Source: Enterovibrio coralii
GTDB taxonomy: Bacteria > Pseudomonadota > Gammaproteobacteria > Enterobacterales > Vibrionaceae
Direction of reading: 5' to 3'
Assembly: GCF_001559595.1 (NCBI RefSeq)
Contig: NZ_LNTY01000004.1
Span: 81,827 to 145,826 of the forward strand
Length of the DNA: 64,000 nucleotides
The notes beneath the pieces were generated by a model. The model was not told the origin of the DNA and searched no databases. It worked only from the letters and a program-made list of their open reading frames with translations. This document shows positions 9,763 through 18,456 of this stretch, one piece after another. The position numbers were made by a program, and so were the translations under genes. How positions within the stretch are numbered: position 1 is the first letter of the stretch; each line of letters begins with the position of its first letter.

Positions 9763-10896
9763 ATGGCGGTTAAAGAAGCCGAATCGGGGACAGATTCAAA
9801 ACCACTCGCGCCGGGTGATGAGCGGGTTAGGAAAGTTTCGACATTAAACCGATTGTTATCGAGACCTGAACTTGGGTCAGTGTCTGGGGCAATTCTGGTG
9901 TTTGCGTTCTTTGCATTGGTTGCTTGGGACTCAGGCATGTTCAATGCAGACGGCATTGTGAACTGGACGGTAGTTTCAGCACAACTTGGGATAATCGCTG
10001 TTGGCGCATGTCTTCTGATGATTGCGGGGGAGTTTGATCTTTCCATTGGCTCCATGATTGGTTTTGCCGGGATGATGATAGCCATACCCGCCGTTTATTG
10101 GGGTTGGCCAGTGTGGGCGGCCATTATCTTTGCTTTTGTTGGCGCGATGGCCGTGGGCTTTTTAAACGGGTACATCGTGGTTCGAACAGGACTTCCTTCT
10201 TTTATTGTTTCTCTTGCTTTCCTGTTCATCCTTCGTGGTCTCACCATTGCCCTTTCTATTGCACTCACTAACAAAACCATCATTTCAGGCGTAGGTAACA
10301 TTGCGGAAGGCGATTGGCTTGCGGCGATGTTCGGCGGTCAGATTGGAACAGGATTCTTCACCTGGCTCGGCAACATGGGTTGGATTGAAACCTATTCCGA
10401 CGGTACACCAGTAGTAACAGGTCTGCCGATGGTTGTTGTTTGGTGGTTCTTGCTGACAGCTGTGTGTTCATTTGTGCTGCTTCGTACCCGTTTTGGTAAC
10501 TGGATTTTCGCCTCAGGCGGTGATGCAAATGCCGCGAAAAACGTGGGTGTACCAACGGATCGCGTGAAAATCATGCTGTTCATGTTTACCGCATTCTGCG
10601 CAACAGTATTTGCAGCTTGTCAGGTGTTGGAATTTGGGTCAGCGGCGGCAGACCGCGGTTTGCTCAAAGAGTTTGAAGCCATTATCGCAGCGGTAATCGG
10701 CGGTGCTTTGCTGACGGGCGGTTATGGTTCGGTCATCGGCGCATTCTTTGGCGCACTGATTTTCGGTGTGGTTCAAATGGGTATCTTCTTTACGGGCGTG
10801 GACTCAGATTGGTTCCGCGTGTTCCTTGGCGTCATGTTGTTGATTGCGGTGCTGTTTAACAATTTCATCCGCAAGAAAGTGACGAGCGCGCGATAG
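9763..10896 (+). CDS. iatP: sugar/inositol ABC transporter permease
   Basis: 377 aa from the ATG at 9763 with GGAGG eight bases upstream; earlier in-frame starts lack a ribosome site. A hydrophobic RbsC-type permease with about ten membrane segments and the signature GEFDLSIGSMIGFAG near residue 90. A cytoplasmic tail of about 40 residues precedes the first membrane segment. It forms the channel of a CUT2-type importer with the ATPase and binding protein that follow. The location directly after iolE makes myo-inositol the likely substrate. Confidence 0.88.
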   Translation: MAVKEAESGTDSKPLAPGDERVRKVSTLNRLLSRPELGSVSGAILVFAFFALVAWDSGMFNADGIVNWTVVSAQLGIIAVGACLLMIAGEFDLSIGSMIGFAGMMIAIPAVYWGWPVWAAIIFAFVGAMAVGFLNGYIVVRTGLPSFIVSLAFLFILRGLTIALSIALTNKTIISGVGNIAEGDWLAAMFGGQIGTGFFTWLGNMGWIETYSDGTPVVTGLPMVVVWWFLLTAVCSFVLLRTRFGNWIFASGGDANAAKNVGVPTDRVKIMLFMFTAFCATVFAACQVLEFGSAAADRGLLKEFEAIIAAVIGGALLTGGYGSVIGAFFGALIFGVVQMGIFFTGVDSDWFRVFLGVMLLIAVLFNNFIRKKVTSAR

Positions 10897-10925
10897 CGTA
10901 TTGATAGGAATAAGGGAGAAAAGCC

Positions 10926-11729
10926 ATGGCAGATTACATTTTAGAACTGAAGAAGGTCAGTCGGTATTTCGGCTCAGTTATCGCGCTCAAAGACATTGAT
11001 ATGCAAGTAAAGATGGGCGAAGTCCACTGTCTGCTTGGCGATAACGGGGCAGGTAAATCCACCTTGATCAAAACGCTTGCAGGAGTGCACAAACCTTCGG
11101 AAGGTGAGTTCCTCATGAACGGTAAACCGACAGTGTTTGCCTCTCCACGTGATGCGCTAGATGCTGGTATCGCAACGGTTTATCAAGACCTCGCATTGGT
11201 GCCTTTGATGAGTGTGACTCGCAACTTCTTTATGGGACGCGAACTCACCAAAAAAATCGGTCCCTTTGAAGTGTTTGATACTAAAAATGCTAACGAAATT
11301 GCCAAAGCGGGCATGAAAGACATGGGGATAGATGTACGAGATCCTGAGCACCCAATCGGCACCATGTCGGGCGGTGAACGCCAGTGTTTGGCGATTGCAC
11401 GTGCAATCCATTTCGGCGCAAAAGTGCTGATCCTTGATGAACCCACCGCAGCGTTGGGTGTGAAGCAGTCTGCCAATGTGCTGAAAGTGGTCGCAAGAGC
11501 GCGAGGTAAAGGCCTTGCGGTGATACTGATCACCCACAACGTTCACCATGCGTATCCGATAGCAGATAGATTTACGCTACTTAATCGTGGTAAGAGCTTG
11601 GGAACATGGCTGAAGAAAGACGTTAGTCGTGAAGAAATCCTCGAGATGATGGCGGGTGGACAAGAGCTTGAGTCACTCGAAGCAGAATTGGCTGAATTCC
11701 AGCGGGCAGATGCTGCCTCTGCGAGTTAG
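10926..11729 (+). CDS. iatA: sugar/inositol ABC transporter ATP-binding protein
   Basis: 267 aa. Walker [10 protein letters not shown] near residue 40, the ABC signature MSGGERQ near 145, Walker B VLILDEPT near 167 and a switch histidine in VILITHN. A single ATPase domain, as in inositol and xylose-type importers whose subunits are half the length of RbsA. AGGGAGAAAAGCC before the ATG is a good ribosome site. It energises import through the permease encoded 29 bases upstream. Confidence 0.9.
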   Translation: MADYILELKKVSRYFGSVIALKDIDMQVKMGEVHCLLGDNGAGKSTLIKTLAGVHKPSEGEFLMNGKPTVFASPRDALDAGIATVYQDLALVPLMSVTRNFFMGRELTKKIGPFEVFDTKNANEIAKAGMKDMGIDVRDPEHPIGTMSGGERQCLAIARAIHFGAKVLILDEPTAALGVKQSANVLKVVARARGKGLAVILITHNVHHAYPIADRFTLLNRGKSLGTWLKKDVSREEILEMMAGGQELESLEAELAEFQRADAASAS

Positions 11730-11859
11730 GCTTTTAAAGAGAGAAGAGTAAATGGGCAATTGGCAACCCATAAAAGTATCGCCGTAACCGAGCAGACCTT
11801 AACTGAACAGGAATGAAGTCTGTAAAGGATCCAACAATAAGTAATTTGGAGAACACCGG

Positions 11860-12828
11860 ATGAATACCCTACTTAAATCTGTAGCAAAGAGAGCGTCCGT
11901 CCTTGTGTTAGCAATGGCTGCCAGTTTGGCCGCAATGCTGCCGGGCACAGCACTTGCTGATGGCGAACGATTTGTTTTGATTAGCCACGCACCGGATTCA
12001 GATTCTTGGTGGAACACCATCAAGAATGCGATTGGTACAGCGGGTGAACAACTCAATGTGGAAGTGGAATACCGTAACCCTACTACGGGCGACTTGGCCG
12101 ATATGGCACGTATTATCGAGCAGGCCGTTGCATCAAACCCTGACGGTATCATTACCACCATTGCGGACTACGAAGTGCTGAAAGGCCCACTGGAAAAAGC
12201 GAACAAGAAAGGCATCCCAGTAGTGACCATCAACTCTGGTACGCATCAGCAAAGTGAGGACGTGGGCGCAATCCTCCACGTAGGACAACCAGAATATGAT
12301 GCAGGCTTTGGTGCAGGTAAGCGCGCGAAGAAAGATGGTGTAAAAAGCTTTGTGTGTGTAAACCACTACATCACAAACCCTGCATCAGTTGAGCGTTGTC
12401 AGGGCTTTGCAGACGCACTGGGTGTTGAGTTGGGTAGCCAAATGATCGATGTGGGTCAGGATCCAACAGGCATCGAGAAGAAAGTGTCGGCGTACCTGCG
12501 TGCAAACCCAGATACAGACGCGGTTCTTACACTGGGTCCAACGTCTGCGCACCCAACTATTCGCGCACTGGATAAGAGCCGTCAACTTGGCAAAATCTAC
12601 TTCGGTACCTTTGACCTTAGTGGCGAGATCGCTCAGGGCATCAAAGATGGCAACATCCAATGGGGTATCGATCAGCAACCGTTCCTACAAGGCTATGTGC
12701 CTGTGATGGTGCTGACTCTTTACAACCGTTACGGTATCTCTCCTTCGAACAACATTAACTCTGGTCCTGGCTTCGTGACCAAAGACAACGTTGAGTTGGT
12801 AGAGAAATTGGCGGGTGAATACCGTTAA
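11860..12828 (+). CDS. ibpA: periplasmic sugar/inositol-binding protein
   Basis: 322 aa. A Lys/Arg start, hydrophobic core and cleavage region near ALADGERF form a signal peptide of about 31 residues. The mature protein is a type I periplasmic-binding fold (Peripla_BP_4): FVLISHAPDSDSWWNTI at its start and TFDLSGEIAQGIKDG and IDQQPFLQGY late in the chain. It captures the ligand for the ABC importer. A 130-base gap separates it from the ATPase gene, and a terminator follows, so this is the last gene of the iolE operon. Myo-inositol as ligand is inferred from context. Confidence 0.88.
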   Translation: MNTLLKSVAKRASVLVLAMAASLAAMLPGTALADGERFVLISHAPDSDSWWNTIKNAIGTAGEQLNVEVEYRNPTTGDLADMARIIEQAVASNPDGIITTIADYEVLKGPLEKANKKGIPVVTINSGTHQQSEDVGAILHVGQPEYDAGFGAGKRAKKDGVKSFVCVNHYITNPASVERCQGFADALGVELGSQMIDVGQDPTGIEKKVSAYLRANPDTDAVLTLGPTSAHPTIRALDKSRQLGKIYFGTFDLSGEIAQGIKDGNIQWGIDQQPFLQGYVPVMVLTLYNRYGISPSNNINSGPGFVTKDNVELVEKLAGEYR

Positions 12829-12838
12829 TCAGTAAAGC

Positions 12839-12889
12839 TAACACTGCGGTCATATTTATCCCTCTTATGGCTGCAGTGTTATTTCTTTT
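12839..12889 (+). terminator. terminator after binding-protein gene
   Basis: The arms TAACACTGC and GCAGTGTTA pair perfectly and extend inwards through CAT/ATG with wobble pairs, giving a stem of about 15 pairs. A T-rich tract follows. It closes the iolE-transporter operon. Confidence 0.75.
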
Positions 12890-13014
12890 GTACCTCACGA
12901 AATATCACATTTGCCTAATACACCGTAATTGGGCGGTGTGCAGCTGCAAACAATTTCATTAAGATAATGCAGTGCCATGTTGGCAAAGGAAAACTTTTTA
13001 AGCGGGAATGCGTT

Positions 13015-14070
13015 ATGACAAAAGAAGCTCAGGTAGCTGCCACGCCACCTATTCAGAAAAAGCGAAAAGTGACGGTTGTGGAAGTCGCTGAGGCGGCTGG
13101 CGTGTCAGTGTCTGCGGTATCGCGCGCATTTAACCCTGAAGCAAGCATTTCCCGCCCACTTCGCGAAAAAGTCTTCAAAGCCGCGGCATCACTAAACTAC
13201 AAGCCTAACCGCTTGGCGAGGGGAATAAAGTCCCGTTCAAGCTTGGTTGGGATTCTGATGACCGACTTTAATAACCCCTTTTACTTACCCATTCTTTCGC
13301 GGTTCACCACTGAAATTCAGAAGCGGAATTGCCATAGCTTGCTGATCCATGTCGATGGCGACATGGACATTCAAGAAGCGGTAGAGCTGGTGATGGAATA
13401 CAACGTCGATGGGTTAATCATCACGTCCGCGACCTTGCCGCAAGAACTCGTAGAGGCATGTCATTCGCAAAATACACCCGTGGTGATTTTTGGCCGTGAT
13501 TCAAGCGAAAACAGTGTCACTGTGGTGAGTTGTGACAACGTGTTGGCAGGGAATATGGCTGCTGACATGTTATTGGATGCGGGGTATACCAAGCCGGCGT
13601 TTGTGGCGGGGCCGATTGGCACTTCTGCCACCATTGACCGTCAACGCGGATTTATCGCAAGGTTGATGGAAAGGGGGTGTCATCAGTGGCAAGTCGTGGA
13701 AGGCGGCGAGTTCAGTTATGACGCAGGGTATGATGCGACATTGCGCATTTTCCAGCACACGGAAAAACCCGACGCGCTTTTCTACGCCGATGACATTATG
13801 GCTTGTGGCGGAATGGATGCGCTTCGCTACGAACTCGGTTTCAGTGTTCCTGAACAAATCGGAGTGGTGGGCGTGGATGACATTCGGTTGGCAAAAAGCC
13901 GTTCGTACAATCTCTCTACGATTCGACAGCCCAATGAACAGATGATCCAAAGCACCATTGATGCCTTGTTTGAGCACATTGCCGATTCAGATATTCCAGC
14001 TCGTTCGATTACGCTTCCTTGTGAGCCTGTTGTGCGCGGCTCCACGCAGAAATATCCATCTAGCTCTTAA
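13015..14070 (+). CDS. LacI-family transcriptional regulator
   Basis: 351 aa from the ATG at 13015. The N-terminal LacI helix-turn-helix VEVAEAAGVSVSAVSRAFN is followed by the hinge LNYKPNRLARGIKSR and a periplasmic-binding-like effector domain ending in VRGS. It probably senses inositol or a pathway intermediate and controls the neighbouring iol and transporter genes; the palindrome at 8597-8610 is the best candidate operator. The location between the transporter and the RpiR gene, in its own transcription unit, supports a local regulator. The effector is unknown. Confidence 0.85.
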   Translation: MTKEAQVAATPPIQKKRKVTVVEVAEAAGVSVSAVSRAFNPEASISRPLREKVFKAAASLNYKPNRLARGIKSRSSLVGILMTDFNNPFYLPILSRFTTEIQKRNCHSLLIHVDGDMDIQEAVELVMEYNVDGLIITSATLPQELVEACHSQNTPVVIFGRDSSENSVTVVSCDNVLAGNMAADMLLDAGYTKPAFVAGPIGTSATIDRQRGFIARLMERGCHQWQVVEGGEFSYDAGYDATLRIFQHTEKPDALFYADDIMACGGMDALRYELGFSVPEQIGVVGVDDIRLAKSRSYNLSTIRQPNEQMIQSTIDALFEHIADSDIPARSITLPCEPVVRGSTQKYPSSS

Positions 14071-14099
14071 TTGCTGTGTGATAACCGTCTGTTCAAAAG

Positions 14100-14115
14100 C
14101 AAAATGTTTATTTCA
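14100..14115. promoter_or_regulatory. putative RpiR operator (half conserved)
   Basis: CAAAAT-GTTT-ATTTCA lies about 55 bases before the RpiR start codon. Its right arm and spacer match the 18314-18329 site exactly; the left arm differs at two positions. This suggests autoregulation. Confidence 0.5.
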
Positions 14116-14168
14116 AAAGCCATAACGACGGTTTACACTTCCCTTGAATGCTTTTTGCAGGGAATCTC

Positions 14169-15019
14169 ATGGCAACCGCTAATCATCTCGCTGAATTACA
14201 GCTACAAATTCGTCAACGTTATCCAACCTTAAGTAAGCGATTACAACAAGTTGCCCAATATGTGCTGGATAACCCCAACAGCATCGCGTTTGATACCGTC
14301 GCTGTGATTGCCAGTCATGCGGATGTGCCGCCATCGACCCTGATCCGTTTTGCAAATGCATTTGATTTCAGCGGCTTCAATGAAATGAAACAATTGTTTC
14401 GCAAGAAGCTGGTTGAAGAAACTTCTAGCTACACCAAGCGCGCTCAACTCATCCAACGTGACCAAGAGGGGAGTAATTGGGGCGAAACGCCGTCCGATGT
14501 TCTCAATCAGTTTGTTCATGCCAATTCTATGGCGTTGCAAGAGCTAGCGTCTTCAATACCCGAAAGTCAGCTCAATGATGCCGTCGATCTACTTGAAAAT
14601 GCCGATACGATTTACATCGTTGCAATGCGTCGAGCGTTCAGCATTGCCTCTTATTTGGCGTATGCGCTGAGCACCTTGAGCGACGAGTCATCCTTGTCGA
14701 CAGCATTGGTTGTATGGGGGCTGAGCAGCTTTCCCGTATCAGTGACAAAGACCTTTTGGTGTCGGCAAGCTTTTCCCCGTATTCACCAGAAACCGTGAAG
14801 CTTTGCGAACGAGCAAGTCACTCGAACGCCAAGCAAATCGTATTCACTGACAGCCAACTTAGTCCTTTGGCAATGAACAGCGATGTTTGCTTCCTGATTA
14901 ATGAAGCCGAGGTCGAGTCTTTCCGCTCTCAAACGGCAAGTCTGTGCTTAGCGCAAAGCTTGGTCGTCTCTCTTGCGTTTCGTTTGAGCCGCAAAGAGGA
15001 TGCAAAGACCGCGGGATAA
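14169..15019 (+). CDS. RpiR-family regulator of inositol genes (frameshifted)
   Basis: 283 aa when read across one frameshift, with the likely start at the ATG at 14169. An N-terminal HTH_6 domain (VIASHADVPPSTLIRFANAFDF) is followed by a SIS sugar-binding domain. The first frame breaks at CATCCTTG near 14692; adding one C yields ESSLVDSIGCMGAEQLSRI, the expected SIS sequence, and the second frame completes the domain. RpiR proteins of this kind (IolR) control inositol genes in many proteobacteria. The repeated TGAAAT-N4-ATTTCA sites beside this gene and the right-arm operons are likely its targets. Confidence 0.82.
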
Positions 15020-15035
15020 CCGTTTTTGCCCAGAC

Positions 15036-16204
15036 TTATGCCCGCTGTTTCTCGCGAAGCTGCGCAAGGGCTATTTCAAAGGTCTCGCTGTCCATTTTCT
15101 CATTGAGTGCCCGCACCAGCAGGGCTTCCATACTTTCCGGGGCTAAGCCGCCAATGGGTGGGTCGGTGTCCAAATTGGTTGGAAAGGCATACCCGTCCGC
15201 GGCGACACACGCGATAGTCGCTTTTTCGTCATCAGTGAGCGCGGCACAGTGCCATTGTGTGGAAAGTGAGGGGTATATCTTTCTGCAGATATGCGCGCTA
15301 TCAACGGTTTCCATCGGTTTGCCAAACGCGGAAGAAACCTGAAGAAGATTGGCGCACCGGTGAAAGTCTGTCGTTAGGTTTTCGCCAGCTGCATGGAACA
15401 ACGCCGGATTGAAGAAAACCGCATCTCCCTTTTCAAGAGGGAGCTGAACGCAATGCTGTTCAAAGTAATCCTGAAATGCTTTCTGATGGTAAGCCACGTA
15501 ACCTTGAGGGTAGAGGTGAGAATAAGGGAGAAGCTTTGTGGGGCCGCTTTCCAAAGGCATATCTGTGTGTGCGACAGCACCTTGTAAGGTCAACATGGCG
15601 GACATTTGCTGTGTATGGAGAGGGTATCGAACCGTTTCATCCGGTTGTTGGAACCCCAAGTGATAGTCGCGATGAGAGACTTGGGCCTTTCCTCCCGGGC
15701 GCACAATATTGACCTGTGCAGTCACCTGAAAGTGGGGGCCTAACCAAGCTTCACTGACAACAGCCAAAAGCGGATTTTTGTAATACTGAATAAAAATTTC
15801 AGGGTCCACGTCTGCGCTTTTCTGAAACACATTCCAAATCCGACCATTCGCTTGTGCGCCTTCTGCGCCGAAATGGTCACCCGCACCATAGCCGCTTTCA
15901 GCCTCAAGAATCTTCTCAAATACTTCGCTCATGCGGTCGATGACAGACGTATCTTTGTAAAATTGTTTGATGGCGACAACGCCGGGCCCAGTAAGAAGCA
16001 CACTTGCCATTTCTTCTTGATACGCTCTGGTGGCATGCAAGCTTGAATGATGTCTTGTCCTTGATAAACAGGCACATTTTTTATTACATCAAATGCCAGT
16101 GGATAATCATTTGATGATGTGGTTCGAGAACAGTAAAGGCTAAACGCATCGAGGTCGCAATCGGTTGTTTGGTAAAACGCCTTTGGTTCCAGTGACTTTC
16201 TCAT
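15036..16204 (-). CDS. PhyH (phytanoyl-CoA dioxygenase) family protein (frameshifted)
   Basis: About 389 aa when read across one frameshift near 16040, where one extra base in an AA/TT run joins DIIQA to LHATRAYQEEMASVL. Fe(II)/2-oxoglutarate dioxygenase of the PhyH family: a possible iron-binding HRD (in QVSHRDYHLGF), a distal His in NPALFHAAGEN and a downstream Arg in FHRCANLLQ. It would hydroxylate a small molecule; the substrate is unknown. It is divergent from the second iolB, and a strong RpiR-type palindrome lies in the shared promoter. Coregulation with inositol genes is therefore likely. Confidence 0.75.
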
Positions 16205-16260
16205 CAGCCCTCTCCATCCTGCCTGTTTTTCAGATCCCTTATTTCACTCTAACACCAAAA

Positions 16261-16276
16261 TGAAATATTAATTTCA
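16261..16276. promoter_or_regulatory. RpiR-type operator
   Basis: TGAAAT-ATTA-ATTTCA has perfect six-base arms. It is in the 150-base region between the divergent PhyH and second iolB genes and could control both. Confidence 0.65.
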
Positions 16277-16357
16277 AAATAGTGAGAACTGAAAAAAATG
16301 TTCTATTATTGCCTGATTGATGTTGATGAGTTTGTCATTGGATGACAGGGAGGTGAG

Positions 16358-17188
16358 ATGTCAACGCTATTGAGTAAGCGCACTGCCTTGGATGCGCAAG
16401 GACGATTTCAATGCATAACACCTGAATCTGCTGGGTGGGAATATGTTGGGTTTGAAGCCTACTCGTTGGATGAAGGACAGTCTTTGTCGTTTATCGCGGG
16501 TGCAGAAGAAGAGATCTGTCTGGTGCTCGTCGGTGGGCATGCCGAGGTGACACTAAATGGAAAATCTCTTGGAAAACTGGGAGATAGAGCTGAGCCTTTT
16601 GAGAAAAAGAAACCGTACTCTCTTTATATAACTGCAGGCGACATTGCATCACTGACCACAACGTCTCCATTAGAGTTGGCCGTTTGTCGCGCACCGGGCA
16701 AAGGAACATTTCCATCCCGCGTTATCTCACCCGAGGACGTTGGTGCCGAAGCGAGGGGAGTAGGAAATAACAAACGTTACGTTCACAACATTTTGCCTGA
16801 TACCGCAGACGCTGACAGCCTTTTGGTTGTTGAAGTCTATACCGATGAGGGGTGTACCAGCTCCTATCCCAGCCACAAGCACGATACAAACGCGCCGCCG
16901 ACAGAAACACATTTAGAAGAAACCTATTATCACCGATTGAATCCGTCTCAGGGCTTTTGTATTCAACGGGTTTATACCGATAACCGAGAGCTCGATGAAT
17001 GTATGGCCGTTTACGATGGGGACGTTGTGATGGTGCCAGAAGGCTATCACCCCGTCGCAACGATCGCGGGTTACGACAGCTATTACCTCAATGTCATGGC
17101 TGGGCCAATTCGTAAATGGCTATTTACGTGGGAAAGCGGCCATGAATGGGTCAACAGCTCAATCTACGCAGACAAACACAATGGATAA
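16358..17188 (+). CDS. second IolB-like 5-deoxy-glucuronate isomerase
   Basis: 276 aa. It shares the IolB architecture (SHKHDTNAPPTETHLEETYYHRLNP near residue 175, EGYHPVATIAGYDSYYLNV near 225) but is clearly diverged from the copy at 3572-4432, so it is not a recent duplicate. GGGAGGTGAG precedes the ATG. It heads a two-gene unit with the IolG-like dehydrogenase and lies downstream of an RpiR-type operator. It may act on the same intermediate under other conditions or on one from another inositol isomer. Confidence 0.88.
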   Translation: MSTLLSKRTALDAQGRFQCITPESAGWEYVGFEAYSLDEGQSLSFIAGAEEEICLVLVGGHAEVTLNGKSLGKLGDRAEPFEKKKPYSLYITAGDIASLTTTSPLELAVCRAPGKGTFPSRVISPEDVGAEARGVGNNKRYVHNILPDTADADSLLVVEVYTDEGCTSSYPSHKHDTNAPPTETHLEETYYHRLNPSQGFCIQRVYTDNRELDECMAVYDGDVVMVPEGYHPVATIAGYDSYYLNVMAGPIRKWLFTWESGHEWVNSSIYADKHNG

Positions 17189-17232
17189 CGTTTGTTCTTA
17201 AAAGCATTCTAAAAATCAGCAAAGGAGAAGCC

Positions 17233-18222
17233 ATGTTTAATATCGCGTTGTTCGGTTGTGGACGCATAGGAAAAGTCCACGCCGTGAATATTGCCGCTCA
17301 TCCAAATACCCAGATTAAAGCGGTCATCGACCCTTATCACGAAGGTGCTGTGCAGTTGGCCAATCAGTACGGCGCAACGGTGATGAGTGTGGATGAGGCA
17401 ATGGCCGATAAGGATATCCACGCGGTTTGTATTTGCTCTGCCACGGATACTCATGCTGACCTTATTGAGCAAGCGGCATTAGCGGGTAAAGCCATATTTT
17501 GTGAAAAGCCTATCGACCTCAGCTTGTCGCGCGTTGCAGCCTGTTTAGAGGTGGTCGACAACGCCGGTGTGAAACTACTGGTTGGCTTTAATCGCCGCTA
17601 CGATCCTCAATTTCGCACGCTACGAGAGCTTTTTGACAGCGGTGCAGTGGGTAAGGCAGAGACGCTTGTTATTACTTCGCGTGACCCGTCACCACCGCCA
17701 GCAGAGTATGTCCGTGTTTCAGGCGGCATATTCAGAGACATGTCCATTCACGATTTGGACATGGCTCGTTTCATCCTCGGTGAAGACCCAATTTCGGTGT
17801 CTGCACATGGTTCGTGTTTGGTGGATCCGGCGATAGGCGAGGCGGGAGACATCGACAGTGCTGTCGTGATTCTTCGTTTCCCGTCAGGCGCAATGGCGAA
17901 CATCATCAACAGTCGTCGCTCTGGTTATGGTTATGATCAGCGTATTGAGCTTCATGGCAGCAAAGGCATGCTCAAAGCAGGCAATGTACGCGAGCACTTG
18001 GTGGAGCATTGGGGAGATGAGCATTGTTCCAGCGCCAAGCCTCAGAACTTCTTTCTGGAACGCTACAAAGAGGCCTACATCGATGAATGGCAGCATTTCG
18101 TTGATGTGCTTGAAGGTAAAGCGGAACCGCAATGCTCTGGGATTGATGGAGAGCTTGCCTTGGAGTTGGCAGATGCGGCGTTGGAATCACTCCAGCAACA
18201 CAAAACCGTCGAGCTGAAATAG
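17233..18222 (+). CDS. iolG: inositol 2-dehydrogenase IolG-like
   Basis: 329 aa from the ATG at 17233 with AAAGGAGAAGCC upstream; earlier in-frame codons overlap iolB and lack support. N-terminal ALFGCGRIGKVHA Rossmann motif, FCEKPIDL at about 97 and the substrate-domain motif FRDMSIHDLDMARF containing the conserved Asp and His of inositol dehydrogenases. Its length and this motif match bacterial myo-inositol 2-dehydrogenases, which make 2-keto-myo-inositol for IolE. Of the three dehydrogenases in the region this is the best candidate for that step. A terminator follows. Confidence 0.88.
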   Translation: MFNIALFGCGRIGKVHAVNIAAHPNTQIKAVIDPYHEGAVQLANQYGATVMSVDEAMADKDIHAVCICSATDTHADLIEQAALAGKAIFCEKPIDLSLSRVAACLEVVDNAGVKLLVGFNRRYDPQFRTLRELFDSGAVGKAETLVITSRDPSPPPAEYVRVSGGIFRDMSIHDLDMARFILGEDPISVSAHGSCLVDPAIGEAGDIDSAVVILRFPSGAMANIINSRRSGYGYDQRIELHGSKGMLKAGNVREHLVEHWGDEHCSSAKPQNFFLERYKEAYIDEWQHFVDVLEGKAEPQCSGIDGELALELADAALESLQQHKTVELK

Positions 18223-18244
18223 TGAGAAATACGACGAATGAAAG

Positions 18245-18272
18245 ATGCAGCCAATGGGCTGCATTTTTTATT
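18245..18272 (+). terminator. terminator after iolB2-iolG
   Basis: ATGCAGCC / GGCTGCAT stem with an AATG loop and six T, giving a strong intrinsic terminator between this unit and the iolC-DUF2090 unit. Confidence 0.85.
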
Positions 18273-18313
18273 TTGGATGGGCGTCAGTACTCTTCACAAA
18301 CTTACGTCCGTGA

Positions 18314-18329
18314 TGAAATGTTTATTTCA
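18314..18329. promoter_or_regulatory. RpiR-type operator 1 before iolC-DUF2090
   Basis: TGAAAT-GTTT-ATTTCA has perfect arms, about 130 bases before the start codon. Confidence 0.65.
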
Positions 18330-18366
18330 CTGGTTGCGAAATGAGCAGGGTTTGATTAGGCTTAAA

Positions 18367-18382
18367 TGAAACGTATATTTCA
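18367..18382. promoter_or_regulatory. RpiR-type operator 2 before iolC-DUF2090
   Basis: TGAAAC-GTAT-ATTTCA, with one mismatch to the consensus arms. Its centre is 53 bases from the first site, i.e. about five helical turns. Confidence 0.6.
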
Positions 18383-18456
18383 TTATGTTCGAGGTTTGGA
18401 ATGACTAAATCATCTACTTGGTCATTTCATCGGTTAGCACTAGCAGGGAGCGAAAC

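Noticed and set aside
9318..10085. 255-codon minus-strand frame opposite iolE and the permease
   Set aside because: Composition is that of a reversed membrane gene; the opposite-strand genes are certain.
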